Positions 9,197 to 17,555 of a stretch of DNA of 64,000 nucleotides are shown piece by piece. The stretch spans positions 1-64,000 of the forward strand of contig JAFQIY010000022.1 in the NCBI GenBank assembly GCA_017415165.1, written 5' to 3'. Within the stretch, counting starts at the first letter, position 1. Every line of letters begins with the position of its first letter. The position numbers and the translations under genes were made by a program. The DNA comes from Oscillospiraceae bacterium. GTDB lineage: Bacteria; Bacillota; Clostridia; Oscillospirales; Ruminococcaceae. Under the pieces are notes generated by a model, which was not told the DNA's origin, made no database searches, and was given only the letters and a program-made list of their open reading frames with translations.

Positions 9197-9931
9197 ATGA
9201 AAAAATTTATAGCAATTCTCGCTCTTGCGGCAATGCTTACAGCTTGCTCCGACAGGGGAAATTCACCTGCTGAAACGACAGCAGAAACCACTATCGAAAT
9301 TACCACAGAAGCTACAACTGCTGCAACTACATCAGCAACAGAAGCTGAAACAACCACCGCCATTGAAGAATGTAAATGCGAACACGAATGGCAGCACGCT
9401 TTTGCTGAGCACATCAATGGACAAGAAAATTATGCAGGATTATATATTGGCGACATCAACGGCGACGAAACTCCCGAAGCGGTTATTGCACAAGGTAAGA
9501 ATGAAATGACAACGGTACTTTATTACCTTGACGGAGAAGTACGTCCACTTGATTTGCACGTTTCATCAAGCTGGGGTTATGTAAGATATATACCCGAAAC
9601 AAAACAGATACTGAATTGTCCGTTCTATGGTCACACTTGGGGCACTTTCGGTCAGGAAAACTATTATATTTACGAGTGGACTGACAAAGGTTATGTTGAA
9701 ACTTTTTCATTAACCCGTGAGGGTGGATACTATAATGATGAAACCTTCTTTGATTACGGTCAGGGCTACATAAACGGCGAGGAGGTTGACTTCGACACCT
9801 TTGAAGCAAAGCTTGCCGAAATGAAACAGCTTGTTGAGGAAAATGAATATTTCCCCTGCATTTACAAAGATGATGAAAATTACGCAGAATACGTTGCAGA
9901 AAACCTGCCCTGCGTTAAGATTGGAGAATAA
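9197..9931 (+). CDS. Secreted lipoprotein, tandem paralogue 1
   Basis: 244 residues: signal peptide with lipobox LTAC (Cys17 after cleavage), a Thr/Glu-rich low-complexity linker (about 22-55), then a compact domain beginning EECKCEHEWQH with a GDINGDETPE calcium-loop-like stretch. The function is unknown. Its N-terminal ~20 and C-terminal ~55 residues are almost identical to the next paralogue, but the middle is strongly diverged. The real start is the ATG after GAAAGGAC. The final codons (GE-stop) are formed by what is the ribosome site of tatD in the downstream copy. Confidence 0.85.
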   Translation: MKKFIAILALAAMLTACSDRGNSPAETTAETTIEITTEATTAATTSATEAETTTAIEECKCEHEWQHAFAEHINGQENYAGLYIGDINGDETPEAVIAQGKNEMTTVLYYLDGEVRPLDLHVSSSWGYVRYIPETKQILNCPFYGHTWGTFGQENYYIYEWTDKGYVETFSLTREGGYYNDETFFDYGQGYINGEEVDFDTFEAKLAEMKQLVEENEYFPCIYKDDENYAEYVAENLPCVKIGE

Positions 9932-9933
9932 CT

Positions 9934-10092
9934 ATGCTTGAATATATCGACTCACACGCACATTACGACGACGAAACCTTCGACAGCGACCGTGACAAGG
10001 AAATCGACGGGTTTTTCAGCCGTCTTCGTATGCTGGAGCTTACGGTTGAGCATATGACGGGCAAACAGGGGCTTGAAATGATGAAGAATTAA
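9934..10092 (+). pseudogene. Chimeric ORF: tatD 5' end fused to PPOX gene 3' end
   Basis: A 52-codon open frame. Codons 1 to ~20 (MLEYIDSHAHYDDETFDSD) copy the start of tatD at 10897. From codon ~21 onward (DKEIDGFFSRLRMLELTVEH) it copies the C-terminus of the PPOX-family gene at 8321-8416. The join falls in a 15-base stretch, gacagcgaccgtgac, present in tatD (10945-10959) and with one mismatch in the PPOX gene (8306-8320). The fusion is in frame and retains tatD's ribosome site, so it might still be translated, but it most likely is a scar of unequal recombination. Confidence 0.9.
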
Positions 10093-10114
10093 CTATACAG
10101 AAAGGACAAACATT

Positions 10115-10846
10115 ATGAAAAAATTTATAGCACTTCTCGCTCTTGCGGCAATGCTTACAGCTTGCTCCGACAGGGGAAATTCACCTGCCGAAACTACCAC
10201 AGAAGTAACCACTGTTACAACAACAGAAGTGGCAACCACTACATCAGCAACAGAAACAGAAGCTGAAACAACCGCAGCCATTGAAGAATGTAAATGCGAA
10301 CACGAATGGCAGCACGTTTTTTCCGAGTACATCAATGGTCTGGATTTTTATTATGGCTTATATGTGAAAGATTTTAATAATGATAGCATTCCTGAAGTTG
10401 TAGTTGCAAGAGATAGCTGTGAATGGACAGAAGTTCTTGTTTACAATGACGGTGAAATTAAATCTTACGAATATGTAACAGCCGGTTCATACGGATATGT
10501 TCGATATATACGTGACACTAATCAGATACTCCATTGTCCACTCTACGGTCACACCGCTACCACTCAAGGAATGGAAACAATTTTTATTTATGATTGGGTA
10601 GACAACGGATTTGTCGAAACATTTTCTATGGAACGTGATGCGGCATACTATGAACCTGACATTCTTGAATATACACAGGGCTACATAAACGGCGAGGAGG
10701 TTGACTTCGACACCTTTGAGGCAAAGCTTGCCGAAATGAAACAGCTTGTTGAGGAAAATGAATATTTCCCCTGCATTTACAAAGATGATGAAAATTACGC
10801 AGAATACGTTGCAGAAAACCTGCCTTGTGTGAAAATGGAGGAATAA
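10115..10846 (+). CDS. Secreted lipoprotein, tandem paralogue 2
   Basis: 243 residues, with the same plan as the gene at 9197: lipobox LTAC, Thr-rich linker (about 22-57), EECKCEHEWQH and an ~120-residue variable domain, then an almost identical C-terminal ~55 residues (from QGYINGEEVDFDTF). In the last ~150 bases before the stop the two genes differ at only about one position up to the final codons, while the middle domains share perhaps half their residues. This mosaic suggests gene conversion of the ends or diversifying selection in the centre. Function unknown. Confidence 0.85.
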   Translation: MKKFIALLALAAMLTACSDRGNSPAETTTEVTTVTTTEVATTTSATETEAETTAAIEECKCEHEWQHVFSEYINGLDFYYGLYVKDFNNDSIPEVVVARDSCEWTEVLVYNDGEIKSYEYVTAGSYGYVRYIRDTNQILHCPLYGHTATTQGMETIFIYDWVDNGFVETFSMERDAAYYEPDILEYTQGYINGEEVDFDTFEAKLAEMKQLVEENEYFPCIYKDDENYAEYVAENLPCVKMEE

Positions 10847-10880
10847 ACTCCTCACTTCACACTCCAAACTCCAAACTCTT
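10847..10880. repeat. Solo arm of the dispersed hairpin element
   Basis: A 34-base CACTCC-rich stretch between the second lipoprotein and tatD that matches the right arm of the hairpin repeat copies (aactcctcac... core) without the left arm or loop. The matching position after the first lipoprotein lacks it. It is either a decayed copy or the remnant of an excision. Confidence 0.7.
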
Positions 10881-10896
10881 AAAAAGGAGAATAACT

Positions 10897-11670
10897 ATGC
10901 TTGAATATATTGACTCACACGCACATTACGACGACGATGCCTTCGACAGCGACCGTGACGAGCTGCTTGTCCGTGTTCACGAGGGCGGCGTGAAATACAT
11001 TATAAATATGGGCTGTAATATGGAGCGTTCACGCTTTTCGGTGGAGTACGCAAACAAGTTCCCGTTCATCTATGCGGCGGTGGGAATTCACCCCGAGGAC
11101 GTGGACAAAGCGCCTGCCGACTATCTTGAACAGCTCCGCAAGTGGGCGGCTGACCCTAAGGTTGTTGCAATCGGCGAAATCGGACTTGATTACCATTACG
11201 ACGGCTATGACGCTGAATTACAGAAGAAAATTTTCGAGGAACAGCTTGATTTGGCACAGGAACTTGACCTGCCTGTTGTAATTCACTCCCGTGACGCAAC
11301 GGAGGACACGCTTAACATTCTCCGCAAGCGCGGTAAAGTAAACGGTGTAATGCACTGTTTCTCAGGCTCGGCGGAAACAGCTAAGCAGATGCTTGAACTT
11401 GGTCTGCATATCAGCTTTACAGGCGTGCTGACCTTCAAGAATGCGAAAAAGGCAATCAGTGCGCTGGGTGTTGTGCCTATGGACAAGCTTCTCCTTGAAA
11501 CGGACTGCCCCTATATGGCACCTGAGCCAAACCGCGGAAAGCGCTGCGACAGCAGTATGATTGTGCACGTTATTGATAAGATTGCCGCCGAAAAGGGCAT
11601 CACTCCCGAAGAAGTCGCAAAGCAAACAATGGAAAATACATTAAAGCTGTTTTATAAGATTAAATTATAA
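10897..11670 (+). CDS. tatD: TatD-family metal-dependent DNase
   Basis: 257 residues, TIM-barrel metallohydrolase: metal ligands in DSHAHYDD at the N-terminus, GEIGLDYHYD, the VIHSRDA histidine, HCFSG, and ETDCPYMAP near the C-terminus. TatD/YabD enzymes degrade DNA with 3' exonuclease activity and are usually linked to DNA repair or quality control. The start is the ATG after AAAAAGGAG. Its stop codon lies inside the left flank of hairpin element copy B. Confidence 0.94.
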   Translation: MLEYIDSHAHYDDDAFDSDRDELLVRVHEGGVKYIINMGCNMERSRFSVEYANKFPFIYAAVGIHPEDVDKAPADYLEQLRKWAADPKVVAIGEIGLDYHYDGYDAELQKKIFEEQLDLAQELDLPVVIHSRDATEDTLNILRKRGKVNGVMHCFSGSAETAKQMLELGLHISFTGVLTFKNAKKAISALGVVPMDKLLLETDCPYMAPEPNRGKRCDSSMIVHVIDKIAAEKGITPEEVAKQTMENTLKLFYKIKL

Positions 11671-11786
11671 TTTATAGAGTTAGGAGTGTTGAGAGTGGAG
11701 TGTGGAGTTGTTGTGTAAACTATGGTTCTCTTTAACTCCTCACTCCACTCTCCAAACTCCACACTCACAGACAAATTATAATTTAT
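11661..11786. repeat. Dispersed hairpin element, copy B
   Basis: Same element as copies A and C, with exact aaattataattt flanks at 11662-11673 and 11773-11784, inverted ~33-nt arms and conserved loop containing gtaaactatggttctcttta. The left flank overlaps the tatD stop codon, so insertion may have rebuilt the gene end. The position right after the gene is compatible with a terminator role. Confidence 0.88.
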
Positions 11787-11887
11787 ATTAGTAATTTTGA
11801 AACATAATCTTCGTATTTTGCTTTGGTTTTTATGATAAATAAACAAAGTGACGGTCTATATTTTTATTTCAAAATGGCGGAATAATA

Positions 11888-11915
11888 TTGATTTTTTCCA
11901 TTTTTGTGGTATAAT
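11888..11915 (+). promoter_or_regulatory. Promoter of serS
   Basis: TTGATT at 11888-11893, 16-base spacer, TATAAT at 11910-11915 preceded by an extended -10 TGG. It lies 35 bases before the serS start, leaving no room for a T-box leader. Confidence 0.8.
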
Positions 11916-11950
11916 TAATATATCTACAATTATGCAAAGGAAGTTTATTT

Positions 11951-13240
11951 ATGCTCGATATCAGATTCGTCCGCGAAAATCCGGACGTTGTTAAAGAAAA
12001 CATTAAAAAGAAATTTCAGGACTCTAAGCTTGCTCTCGTTGACGAGGTTATTGCTCTCGACACTGAGCTTCGTGCTGCCAAGACTGAAGCTGATGAGCTC
12101 CGTGCCAACAGAAACAAGGTTTCCAAGGAAATCGGCGGTCTGATGGCTCAGGGCAAGAAGGAAGAAGCTGAGGAAGCTAAGAAGAAGGTTACTCAGTACG
12201 CTGACCAGCTTGCTGCTCTCGAAGTCAAGGAGGCTGAGCTTGAAGAAAAGCTCACCAAGAATATGATGATTATTCCTAACATCATCGACGACAGCGTGCC
12301 AATCGGTAAGGACGACTCCGAAAACGTTGAGCTCGAAAAGTTCGGTGAGCCTGTTGTTCCCGATTTTGAAGTTCCTTATCACACAGATATCCTCGAAAAG
12401 CTTGACGGTATCGACCTTGACGCTGCAAGAAAGGTTGCAGGCAACGGCTTCTATTACCTGATGGGCGATATCGCAAGACTCCACAGCGCAGTAATTTCCT
12501 ACGCTCGTGACTTTATGATAAACAGAGGCTTCACATACTGCGTGCCACCATTTATGATCAGAAGCAACGTTGTTACAGGCGTTATGAGCTTCGCTGAAAT
12601 GGACGCTATGATGTACAAGATTGAGGGCGAGGACCTCTACCTTATCGGTACTTCCGAGCACTCTATGATTGGTAAGTATATCGACACAATCGTACAGGAA
12701 AAGACACTTCCTCACACCCTCACAAGCTACTCCCCCTGCTTCCGTAAGGAAAAGGGCGCTCACGGTATTGAGGAAAGAGGCGTTTACCGTATCCACCAGT
12801 TTGAAAAGCAGGAAATGATTGTTATCTGTAAGCCTGAGGAAAGTATGGACTGGTTCCATAAGCTTTGGAGAAACACTGTTGACCTGTTCGTTTCAATGGA
12901 CATTCCTGTCCGTACCATCGAATGCTGCTCAGGTGACCTTGCTGACCTTAAAGTCAAGTCCTACGACGTTGAAGCGTGGTCTCCAAGACAGAAGAAGTAT
13001 TTCGAAGTGGGCAGCTGCTCCAACCTTGGCGACGCTCAGGCAAGACGTCTCAAAATCCGCGTAAACGGTGAGGACGGCAAGAAATACTTTGCTCATACAC
13101 TCAACAACACAGTTGTTGCTCCTCCAAGAATGCTTATCGCATTTGTAGAAAACAACCTCTGTGAGGACGGCTCTGTTAAAATTCCTGAGGTTCTCAGACC
13201 TTATATGGGCGGACTTGAAAAAATCGTTCCTAAGAAGTAA
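11951..13240 (+). CDS. serS: Seryl-tRNA synthetase
   Basis: 429 residues, class II synthetase charging tRNA-Ser. The N-terminal ~110 residues form the long coiled-coil arm (KKEEAEEAKKKVTQYADQL), followed by the catalytic core with motif 2 (SPCFRKEKGAHGIEERGVYR) and motif 3 (NNTVVAPPRMLIAFVEN). Full length. It has its own promoter. The ribosome site is AAAGGAAG. The chemotaxis receptor downstream lacks an evident promoter and may be read through from here. Confidence 0.97.
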   Translation: MLDIRFVRENPDVVKENIKKKFQDSKLALVDEVIALDTELRAAKTEADELRANRNKVSKEIGGLMAQGKKEEAEEAKKKVTQYADQLAALEVKEAELEEKLTKNMMIIPNIIDDSVPIGKDDSENVELEKFGEPVVPDFEVPYHTDILEKLDGIDLDAARKVAGNGFYYLMGDIARLHSAVISYARDFMINRGFTYCVPPFMIRSNVVTGVMSFAEMDAMMYKIEGEDLYLIGTSEHSMIGKYIDTIVQEKTLPHTLTSYSPCFRKEKGAHGIEERGVYRIHQFEKQEMIVICKPEESMDWFHKLWRNTVDLFVSMDIPVRTIECCSGDLADLKVKSYDVEAWSPRQKKYFEVGSCSNLGDAQARRLKIRVNGEDGKKYFAHTLNNTVVAPPRMLIAFVENNLCEDGSVKIPEVLRPYMGGLEKIVPKK

Positions 13241-13278
13241 GCGACAAAATTACGAAAAATTTTTGAGGAGGTTTTCTT

Positions 13279-14736
13279 ATGAAAAACTTAAAAATCCGTA
13301 ATAAGCTTCTGGTTGTCAGCGGTATAATTTTTGTATGCGTAATTGCTATGGTTGTTGGTGTAAGAGTTGCTCTTGGCATAGTAGTAAAAAACATTGACCA
13401 GCTTTATGCAAATATTACCCCGACAGAAGAACTTGCTGCAATGTATGAAAGCACACACGGCTATATAACATCTGCATCTGTATTTATGATTGCAATGACT
13501 GCAATTCTTCTTATTGCAGGTACAATTGTAATGGTTATGGTTATCAGAACAATCCGTAAGGGTGTTACTGAATGTATGCACGCAGCTGAAAAAATGGCTG
13601 ACGGCGACTTTATGGTTGATATTACTTACACCTCCAAGGACGAAATCGGACGCCTTGCAGAAGCTATGCGCTCCCTCTCCGACCGCACAGGCAGAGTTAT
13701 CAACGATATTGATCAGGTAATGGGCAACGTTGCTGAGGGTAATCTTAACGCAAAATCAAATAACGAAAATATGTACATAGGTGCTTTCGGAAATATTCTC
13801 AGCTCTATGAAGAACCTTATTTCCAAGCTTAACGCTACAATGACAAGCATCAACAACGCTGCTGAACAGGTTGCTGCAGGCTCGGAACAGGTTTCCGGCG
13901 GTGCACAGGCTCTCTCTCAGGGCGCAACACAGCAGGCTTCCTCCGTTCAGGAGCTTGCCGCTACAATCAATGTTATCGCTGATATGATTAACGTTAACGC
14001 AAACGATGCTGAAAATGCAAGCAAAAAGACAAATGAAGCAGGTGCTCAGATGCAGGTGGCTAACGGCAAGATGGAAGAGCTTGTCAAGGCTATGGACGAA
14101 ATCAGCACTTCCTCTGACGAAACAAAGAAGATTATCAAGACTATCGAAGATATCGCATTCCAGACAAATATCCTCGCTCTCAATGCCGCTGTTGAGGCAG
14201 CAAGAGCAGGCGCAGCAGGTAAGGGCTTCGCAGTTGTTGCTGACGAAGTAAGAAACCTCGCAAGCAAATCCGCAGAAGCAGCTAAGAATACAACAGCTAT
14301 GATTGAAGGTACTGTTGTGGCTATCGAAAAGGGTAATGCTCTTGTTGATGAGGTTGCTGAAAAGATGGGCGCAGTTGCAGAAGCAGCAGGCGCAGTTGCC
14401 GTTATCAACAACAAGATTTCCGAAGCTTCCAAGGAAGCAGCAGACTCTATTATGCAGGTTACAGTCGGCGTAGACCAGATTTCCGAGGTTGTTCAGACAA
14501 ACTCCGCTACAGCAGAAGAAAGTGCTGCAGCTTCCGAAGAACTTTCCGGTCAGTCTCAGCTCCTCCGCGACCTTGTTGCTGAATTCCAGCTCGCTGACGA
14601 GGACGCAGACAACAGCTATGATGACGACTATAGCTATAACAGCTACAGCAGCTTCGACGAAGAACCCGCTCCCGTAAACGACGACAACGAATTCGGCGGC
14701 AGCTTCGACGACGCCTTCTTCGGCGAAGAAGTATAA
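13279..14736 (+). CDS. Methyl-accepting chemotaxis protein
   Basis: 485 residues. Two membrane helices (about 9-32 and 64-88) enclose only ~30 extracytoplasmic residues, so there is no classical ligand-binding domain. A HAMP segment follows (about 90-145), then the coiled-coil signalling region with the conserved hairpin tip [20 protein letters not shown]. The C-terminal ~40 residues are an acidic, Tyr/Asp-rich disordered tail. It probably senses through the membrane, a cytoplasmic signal or a partner protein. No other chemotaxis genes are nearby. Confidence 0.93.
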   Translation: MKNLKIRNKLLVVSGIIFVCVIAMVVGVRVALGIVVKNIDQLYANITPTEELAAMYESTHGYITSASVFMIAMTAILLIAGTIVMVMVIRTIRKGVTECMHAAEKMADGDFMVDITYTSKDEIGRLAEAMRSLSDRTGRVINDIDQVMGNVAEGNLNAKSNNENMYIGAFGNILSSMKNLISKLNATMTSINNAAEQVAAGSEQVSGGAQALSQGATQQASSVQELAATINVIADMINVNANDAENASKKTNEAGAQMQVANGKMEELVKAMDEISTSSDETKKIIKTIEDIAFQTNILALNAAVEAARAGAAGKGFAVVADEVRNLASKSAEAAKNTTAMIEGTVVAIEKGNALVDEVAEKMGAVAEAAGAVAVINNKISEASKEAADSIMQVTVGVDQISEVVQTNSATAEESAAASEELSGQSQLLRDLVAEFQLADEDADNSYDDDYSYNSYSSFDEEPAPVNDDNEFGGSFDDAFFGEEV

Positions 14737-14751
14737 TAATTCAACGAACTA

Positions 14752-14941
14752 TTATGGAGACCTATTGAGGGAGACCCTTTTGTAAAAGGGTCCTCCCTCA
14801 AACTCCCTCCCTAAAACTTTTAATGTAAAATACCCTCATAGGGCAAAAGCCCTATGAGGGTATTTTAGACTGAAAGTCTTTGGAAAGGGGTCTGGGGAAG
14901 AACCTTTCTACAGAAAGGTTTTCCCCAGTGGTTCTCCATAA
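14752..14941. repeat. 190-bp composite block of nested hairpins
   Basis: Outer inverted ends ttatggaga (14752-14760) and tctccataa (14933-14941), with partial pairing continuing outward, enclose three strong hairpins: gagggag...ctccctc around 14767-14799, a perfect 18-bp stem at 14827-14866, and ctggggaa.aacctttc with its complement at about 14892-14927. It separates the convergent chemotaxis receptor and HEPN genes. It can terminate both and may be a mobile intergenic repeat. Confidence 0.8.
14827..14866. terminator. Perfect 18-bp stem-loop between convergent genes
   Basis: The two 18-base arms at 14827-14844 and 14849-14866 are exact complements (aaaataccctcatagggc and its complement) around an aaaa loop. 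A/T ends on both sides make it a bidirectional intrinsic terminator candidate. Confidence 0.75.
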
Positions 14942-14953
14942 CACTCCGTTAAA

Positions 14954-15403
14954 TTATTTATTCTTTTTGCTGCGGTAGTGGTAGCTGTTATAGTCGAACT
15001 TGATGTTATCGCAGATGAAGTCCATCATATCCTCGGTGGCTTCGAGGATTTCCTCAACGAGCTGGCGGTCGATTTCCTCGGGAATATCGGCAGGGTACCT
15101 TGTTTCAATGTAGAAGCGGTTGAGGAGGGTACTCTTGCCAATCCATTTAGTGAAGGACTGGTCGGTAAGAGCCGCCTGCTTGCAGAGCCAGGTAAGGTTG
15201 TGTCCGTCGAAAAGCTTGCGGTGCTTGTACAGCAGGAAGGCTTTCAGGCTCTTTTCGATAGCCTGCTGACAATGGAACACGGTCGGGTTGAACAGACGCT
15301 TGTCTGTGATTAACATTCTTGCGGCAAGCAAATCCTGATAGGCGTGGAACAGCCAGTCATAGTAACGCTTGCTGTCGCCGCTGTGACTACTTTTTCTGCT
15401 CAT
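14954..15403 (-). CDS. HEPN-domain protein
   Basis: 149 residues, all-helical HEPN fold: SKRYYDWLFHAYQDLLAARML, a FHCQQAIEKSLKAFLLY helix typical of the family, and a R-x5-H motif (R62 to H68, RKLFDGH) matching the RNase-type HEPN active site. An upstream ATG at 15412 is in frame but has its ribosome site touching it; the second ATG has GAAGGGA nine bases upstream. It overlaps the preceding nucleotidyltransferase-like gene by 17 bases, the arrangement of HEPN/MNT toxin-antitoxin pairs. Confidence 0.8.
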   Translation of the reverse strand: MSRKSSHSGDSKRYYDWLFHAYQDLLAARMLITDKRLFNPTVFHCQQAIEKSLKAFLLYKHRKLFDGHNLTWLCKQAALTDQSFTKWIGKSTLLNRFYIETRYPADIPEEIDRQLVEEILEATEDMMDFICDNIKFDYNSYHYRSKKNK

Positions 15404-15704
15404 ATAAAACATTCCCTTCAGTGTCTACTCGGTACGCAAAAGTGCAGTCGTCGTCAACGCATTCGTTCCACTCGCTGACAGTATATACAATCACGTCACA
15501 GGGCACGGGGCAATCCGTTTTAAGCAGGATTTCCGTTTCAAGGTCGGAGTGACTCTCGTATTTATTTTCCACAATAATGCAGACCTTGAACGAAGTCAGC
15601 TCGCCCTTTGAGTTGGTCTTTGCAGAAACGAGGAAAATCTGTAACGGGTTGCAGATTTTGATGATGTCCTCAGTCATTTCTTTTATGATAGGATTATTTT
15701 TCAC
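15387..15704 (-). CDS. Degenerate MNT-type nucleotidyltransferase partner of HEPN
   Basis: About 105 residues. The core FLVSAKTNSKGELTSFKVCIIVE aligns by eye with the MNT catalytic segment (Gly-Ser ... Asp-x-Asp), but the Gly-Ser and both Asp residues are missing, so AMP-transfer activity is unlikely. It probably acts as a binding partner or structural antitoxin (inference). The GTG at 15704 is preferred because AAAGGA sits nine bases before it; an ATG at 15713 directly abuts that site. Confidence 0.6.
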   Translation of the reverse strand: MKNNPIIKEMTEDIIKICNPLQIFLVSAKTNSKGELTSFKVCIIVENKYESHSDLETEILLKTDCPVPCDVIVYTVSEWNECVDDDCTFAYRVDTEGNVLYEQKK

Positions 15705-15720
15705 GGTTATCATTCCTTTC

Positions 15721-16677
15721 TTAATATGCGCTTACATAGCCCGAGTCCTCAACAATCCGCTGACCCTCGGGTGAGGTTATCCATTCGATAAGCTTTGCAA
15801 CATTCGGGTTGTCGTTGTCCTTCCTGTACACAGCGTAAAAGCTGTCGGTAATAGGGTACGCACCGCTTCTGATGTTTTCCTTGTCGGGGTAAACACCGTT
15901 CACGGACAAAAGCTTGATATCAGCCTTGCCTGCAAGGTCGGTAACATAAAATCTGAAAGAGTAACCAATTGACCTGCCGAAAAGATTTGTAGCACCCTCC
16001 ATAAGAGGGGTGTCCCCCATAAAAGCAATCATAGCCGTCTGACTTCCGCTGTTTTCGACACGCTGCAAAGCGTTGATAGGCATATTTTCTCCGCCGACAT
16101 CTTTCCAGTTTGTATAATTACCCGAATATATTCCTTTCAGTTGTTCAACAGTAAGATTATCCACGGGGTTTTCCTTGTTGACAATAAACACAAAGCCCTC
16201 ATATCCGATTGGTACATATTCAAGCTCAACGCCGCTTTCTTCGGCAAAAGCAATCTGCTGCTCGGACGGCTGTGCAACGAAAATTATGTCCGCCTCGCCG
16301 CTGACAATTGCTTTGTACGCACCGCCCGTGCCGCGCTTTTGAAGCAGGCTTTCGGGTGTGAAGTCAGCACCGTCAAAGGTACAGCTTCCCTCGGGATAAA
16401 CGGAATTCATAAATGCGGAATAAACGGGAAACAGTGCCGTTGCTCCGTCAAGCACAGGCAGCTCTCCGTCAAGCTGAAATTCCGTGTCGTGCTTTGCAAT
16501 CAGCGAATTCTCGTCAAAGGGTAGATACTTGTCAAGCTCAATTGATTTGCTCTGCATAAGCTCTGCGGAGGTGTCGATATACCGCACCGTGAAGCAGAAA
16601 TAAATACCGAGATTGAACAGAATAAATGCTGCTGCAACAAGCACAAGCGTCAGGATTTGTTTTTTTAACCTGCTCAT
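15721..16677 (-). CDS. PstS-like phosphate-binding protein, membrane anchored
   Basis: 318 residues: an uncleaved-looking N-terminal helix (about 6-30) then a periplasmic-binding-protein-like domain with RGTGGAYKAIVSGEADIIF and YEGFVFIVNKENPVDNLT, which match the PstS family, and GSQTAMIAFMGD. No lipobox Cys. No pstCAB genes are near, so it may sense or bind phosphate-like ligands rather than feed an ABC importer. Its ATG overlaps the stop of the tiny gene upstream (TAATG). GGGGTG serves as ribosome site. Confidence 0.82.
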   Translation of the reverse strand: MSRLKKQILTLVLVAAAFILFNLGIYFCFTVRYIDTSAELMQSKSIELDKYLPFDENSLIAKHDTEFQLDGELPVLDGATALFPVYSAFMNSVYPEGSCTFDGADFTPESLLQKRGTGGAYKAIVSGEADIIFVAQPSEQQIAFAEESGVELEYVPIGYEGFVFIVNKENPVDNLTVEQLKGIYSGNYTNWKDVGGENMPINALQRVENSGSQTAMIAFMGDTPLMEGATNLFGRSIGYSFRFYVTDLAGKADIKLLSVNGVYPDKENIRSGAYPITDSFYAVYRKDNDNPNVAKLIEWITSPEGQRIVEDSGYVSAY

Positions 16678-16823
16678 TACGCACCCCGACTTTCGTTGCT
16701 TATGTAGGTGATAATCGAGCAATTCGTATGCTTGTGTATCGTGTAGCCCGTAAGCAGGGCGGTTGAAATTATTCCTGCCGCAAGGATTGCCGCAAGAATT
16801 CGGTTGAAGGTTTTGTCAGACAT
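16677..16823 (-). CDS. Tiny single-helix membrane protein
   Basis: 48 residues: MSDKTFNRI, one membrane helix (about 9-28), then a short tail. AAAGGAG is well placed before the ATG at 16823. The stop and the PstS-like start share a base, so the two are coupled and may act together. Function unknown. Confidence 0.7.
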   Translation of the reverse strand: MSDKTFNRILAAILAAGIISTALLTGYTIHKHTNCSIITYISNESRGA

Positions 16824-16858
16824 AGCGTGCTCCTTTATTTTGTTAGTTCGAATGTTTA

Positions 16859-16911
16859 AAAGTTTTTGCGCAAGCAAAAACTTGGAGCTCAAACAGCATC
16901 GCTGTTTGAGT
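16859..16911. terminator. Twin stem-loops after the 16916 gene
   Basis: Two perfect hairpins: aagtttttgc / gcaaaaactt at about 16859-16882 and ctcaaacagc / gctgtttgag at 16889-16911. The second is followed by a T-run on the plus strand, and the first by TTTT on the minus strand, so the pair can stop transcription in both directions. Confidence 0.7.
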
Positions 16912-16915
16912 TTTT

Positions 16916-17173
16916 TTACATAAACATAATAGGTGTTGTGGCGATATAATATATCAGTACAGCTATTGCTATCACCATTGCACCGAAAATTATTCCGAAA
17001 ACAGTAATCGCTTTTTTGTACTTCCTACGCTTTTCAGCTTCATCTGTTGAGCAGTGCTTATACTTCACAATGCTGACTATAAAGCCTGCTATGACAGAAA
17101 TCGGCACACCAAAAACAAGCATCGGCACAAGAATTATTGCCAACAGACCTAAAATCAATTCTATAATATTCAT
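16916..17173 (-). CDS. Small membrane protein, two helices
   Basis: 85 residues with hydrophobic segments at about 3-33 and 56-82 separated by a charged loop (KYKHCSTDEAEKRRKYKK). TAGGAG ribosome site. No recognisable domain. It lies between acpP and the PstS-like pair with its own terminators on both sides. Confidence 0.7.
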   Translation of the reverse strand: MNIIELILGLLAIILVPMLVFGVPISVIAGFIVSIVKYKHCSTDEAEKRRKYKKAITVFGIIFGAMVIAIAVLIYYIATTPIMFM

Positions 17174-17193
17174 TCCGTCATCTCCTATATATC

Positions 17194-17227
17194 AAAAATG
17201 CGCTGTCGGGCACAAACCCACAGCGCA
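17194..17227 (-). terminator. Terminator after acpP
   Basis: Stem tgcgctgt / acagcgca (17199-17206 with 17220-17227), followed on the minus strand by a run of five T at 17198-17194. It ends the fatty-acid operon. Confidence 0.82.
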
Positions 17228-17240
17228 CTCTTTTTTCGAC

Positions 17241-17468
17241 TTACTGGTTGTCTTCGATGTACTTAACGATATCGCCAACAGTCTTGATGCCTTCAACAGC
17301 TTCATCAGGAATTTCAATATCGAATTCCTCTTCAAGGCTCATTACAAGGTCAACTACGTCGAGGGAGTCAGCACCGAGATCGTCCTGAATGTTTGCGCCG
17401 TTTGTAACCTTATCAGCGTCAACGTCGAGCTGGTCAACGATGATTTCCTTTACCTTATCAAATACCAT
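17241..17468 (-). CDS. acpP: Acyl carrier protein
   Basis: 75 residues, acidic four-helix carrier of growing acyl chains. The phosphopantetheine serine is S35 in the [12 protein letters not shown] motif. Normal length. It is the last gene of the fatty-acid operon, 87 bases after accA. Confidence 0.97.
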   Translation of the reverse strand: MVFDKVKEIIVDQLDVDADKVTNGANIQDDLGADSLDVVDLVMSLEEEFDIEIPDEAVEGIKTVGDIVKYIEDNQ

Positions 17469-17555
17469 GAAAATTGCCTCCGTTCGTAATATTTTTTATT
17501 TATATAAAGAGCACGCCCGAAGGCATTGTCTTTATATTTTCATTTGCAGGAAAAC

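Noticed and set aside
11788-11950. T-box leader before serS
   Set aside because: The promoter TATAAT lies only 35 bases before the start codon, leaving no room for a T-box; proS likewise shows none.
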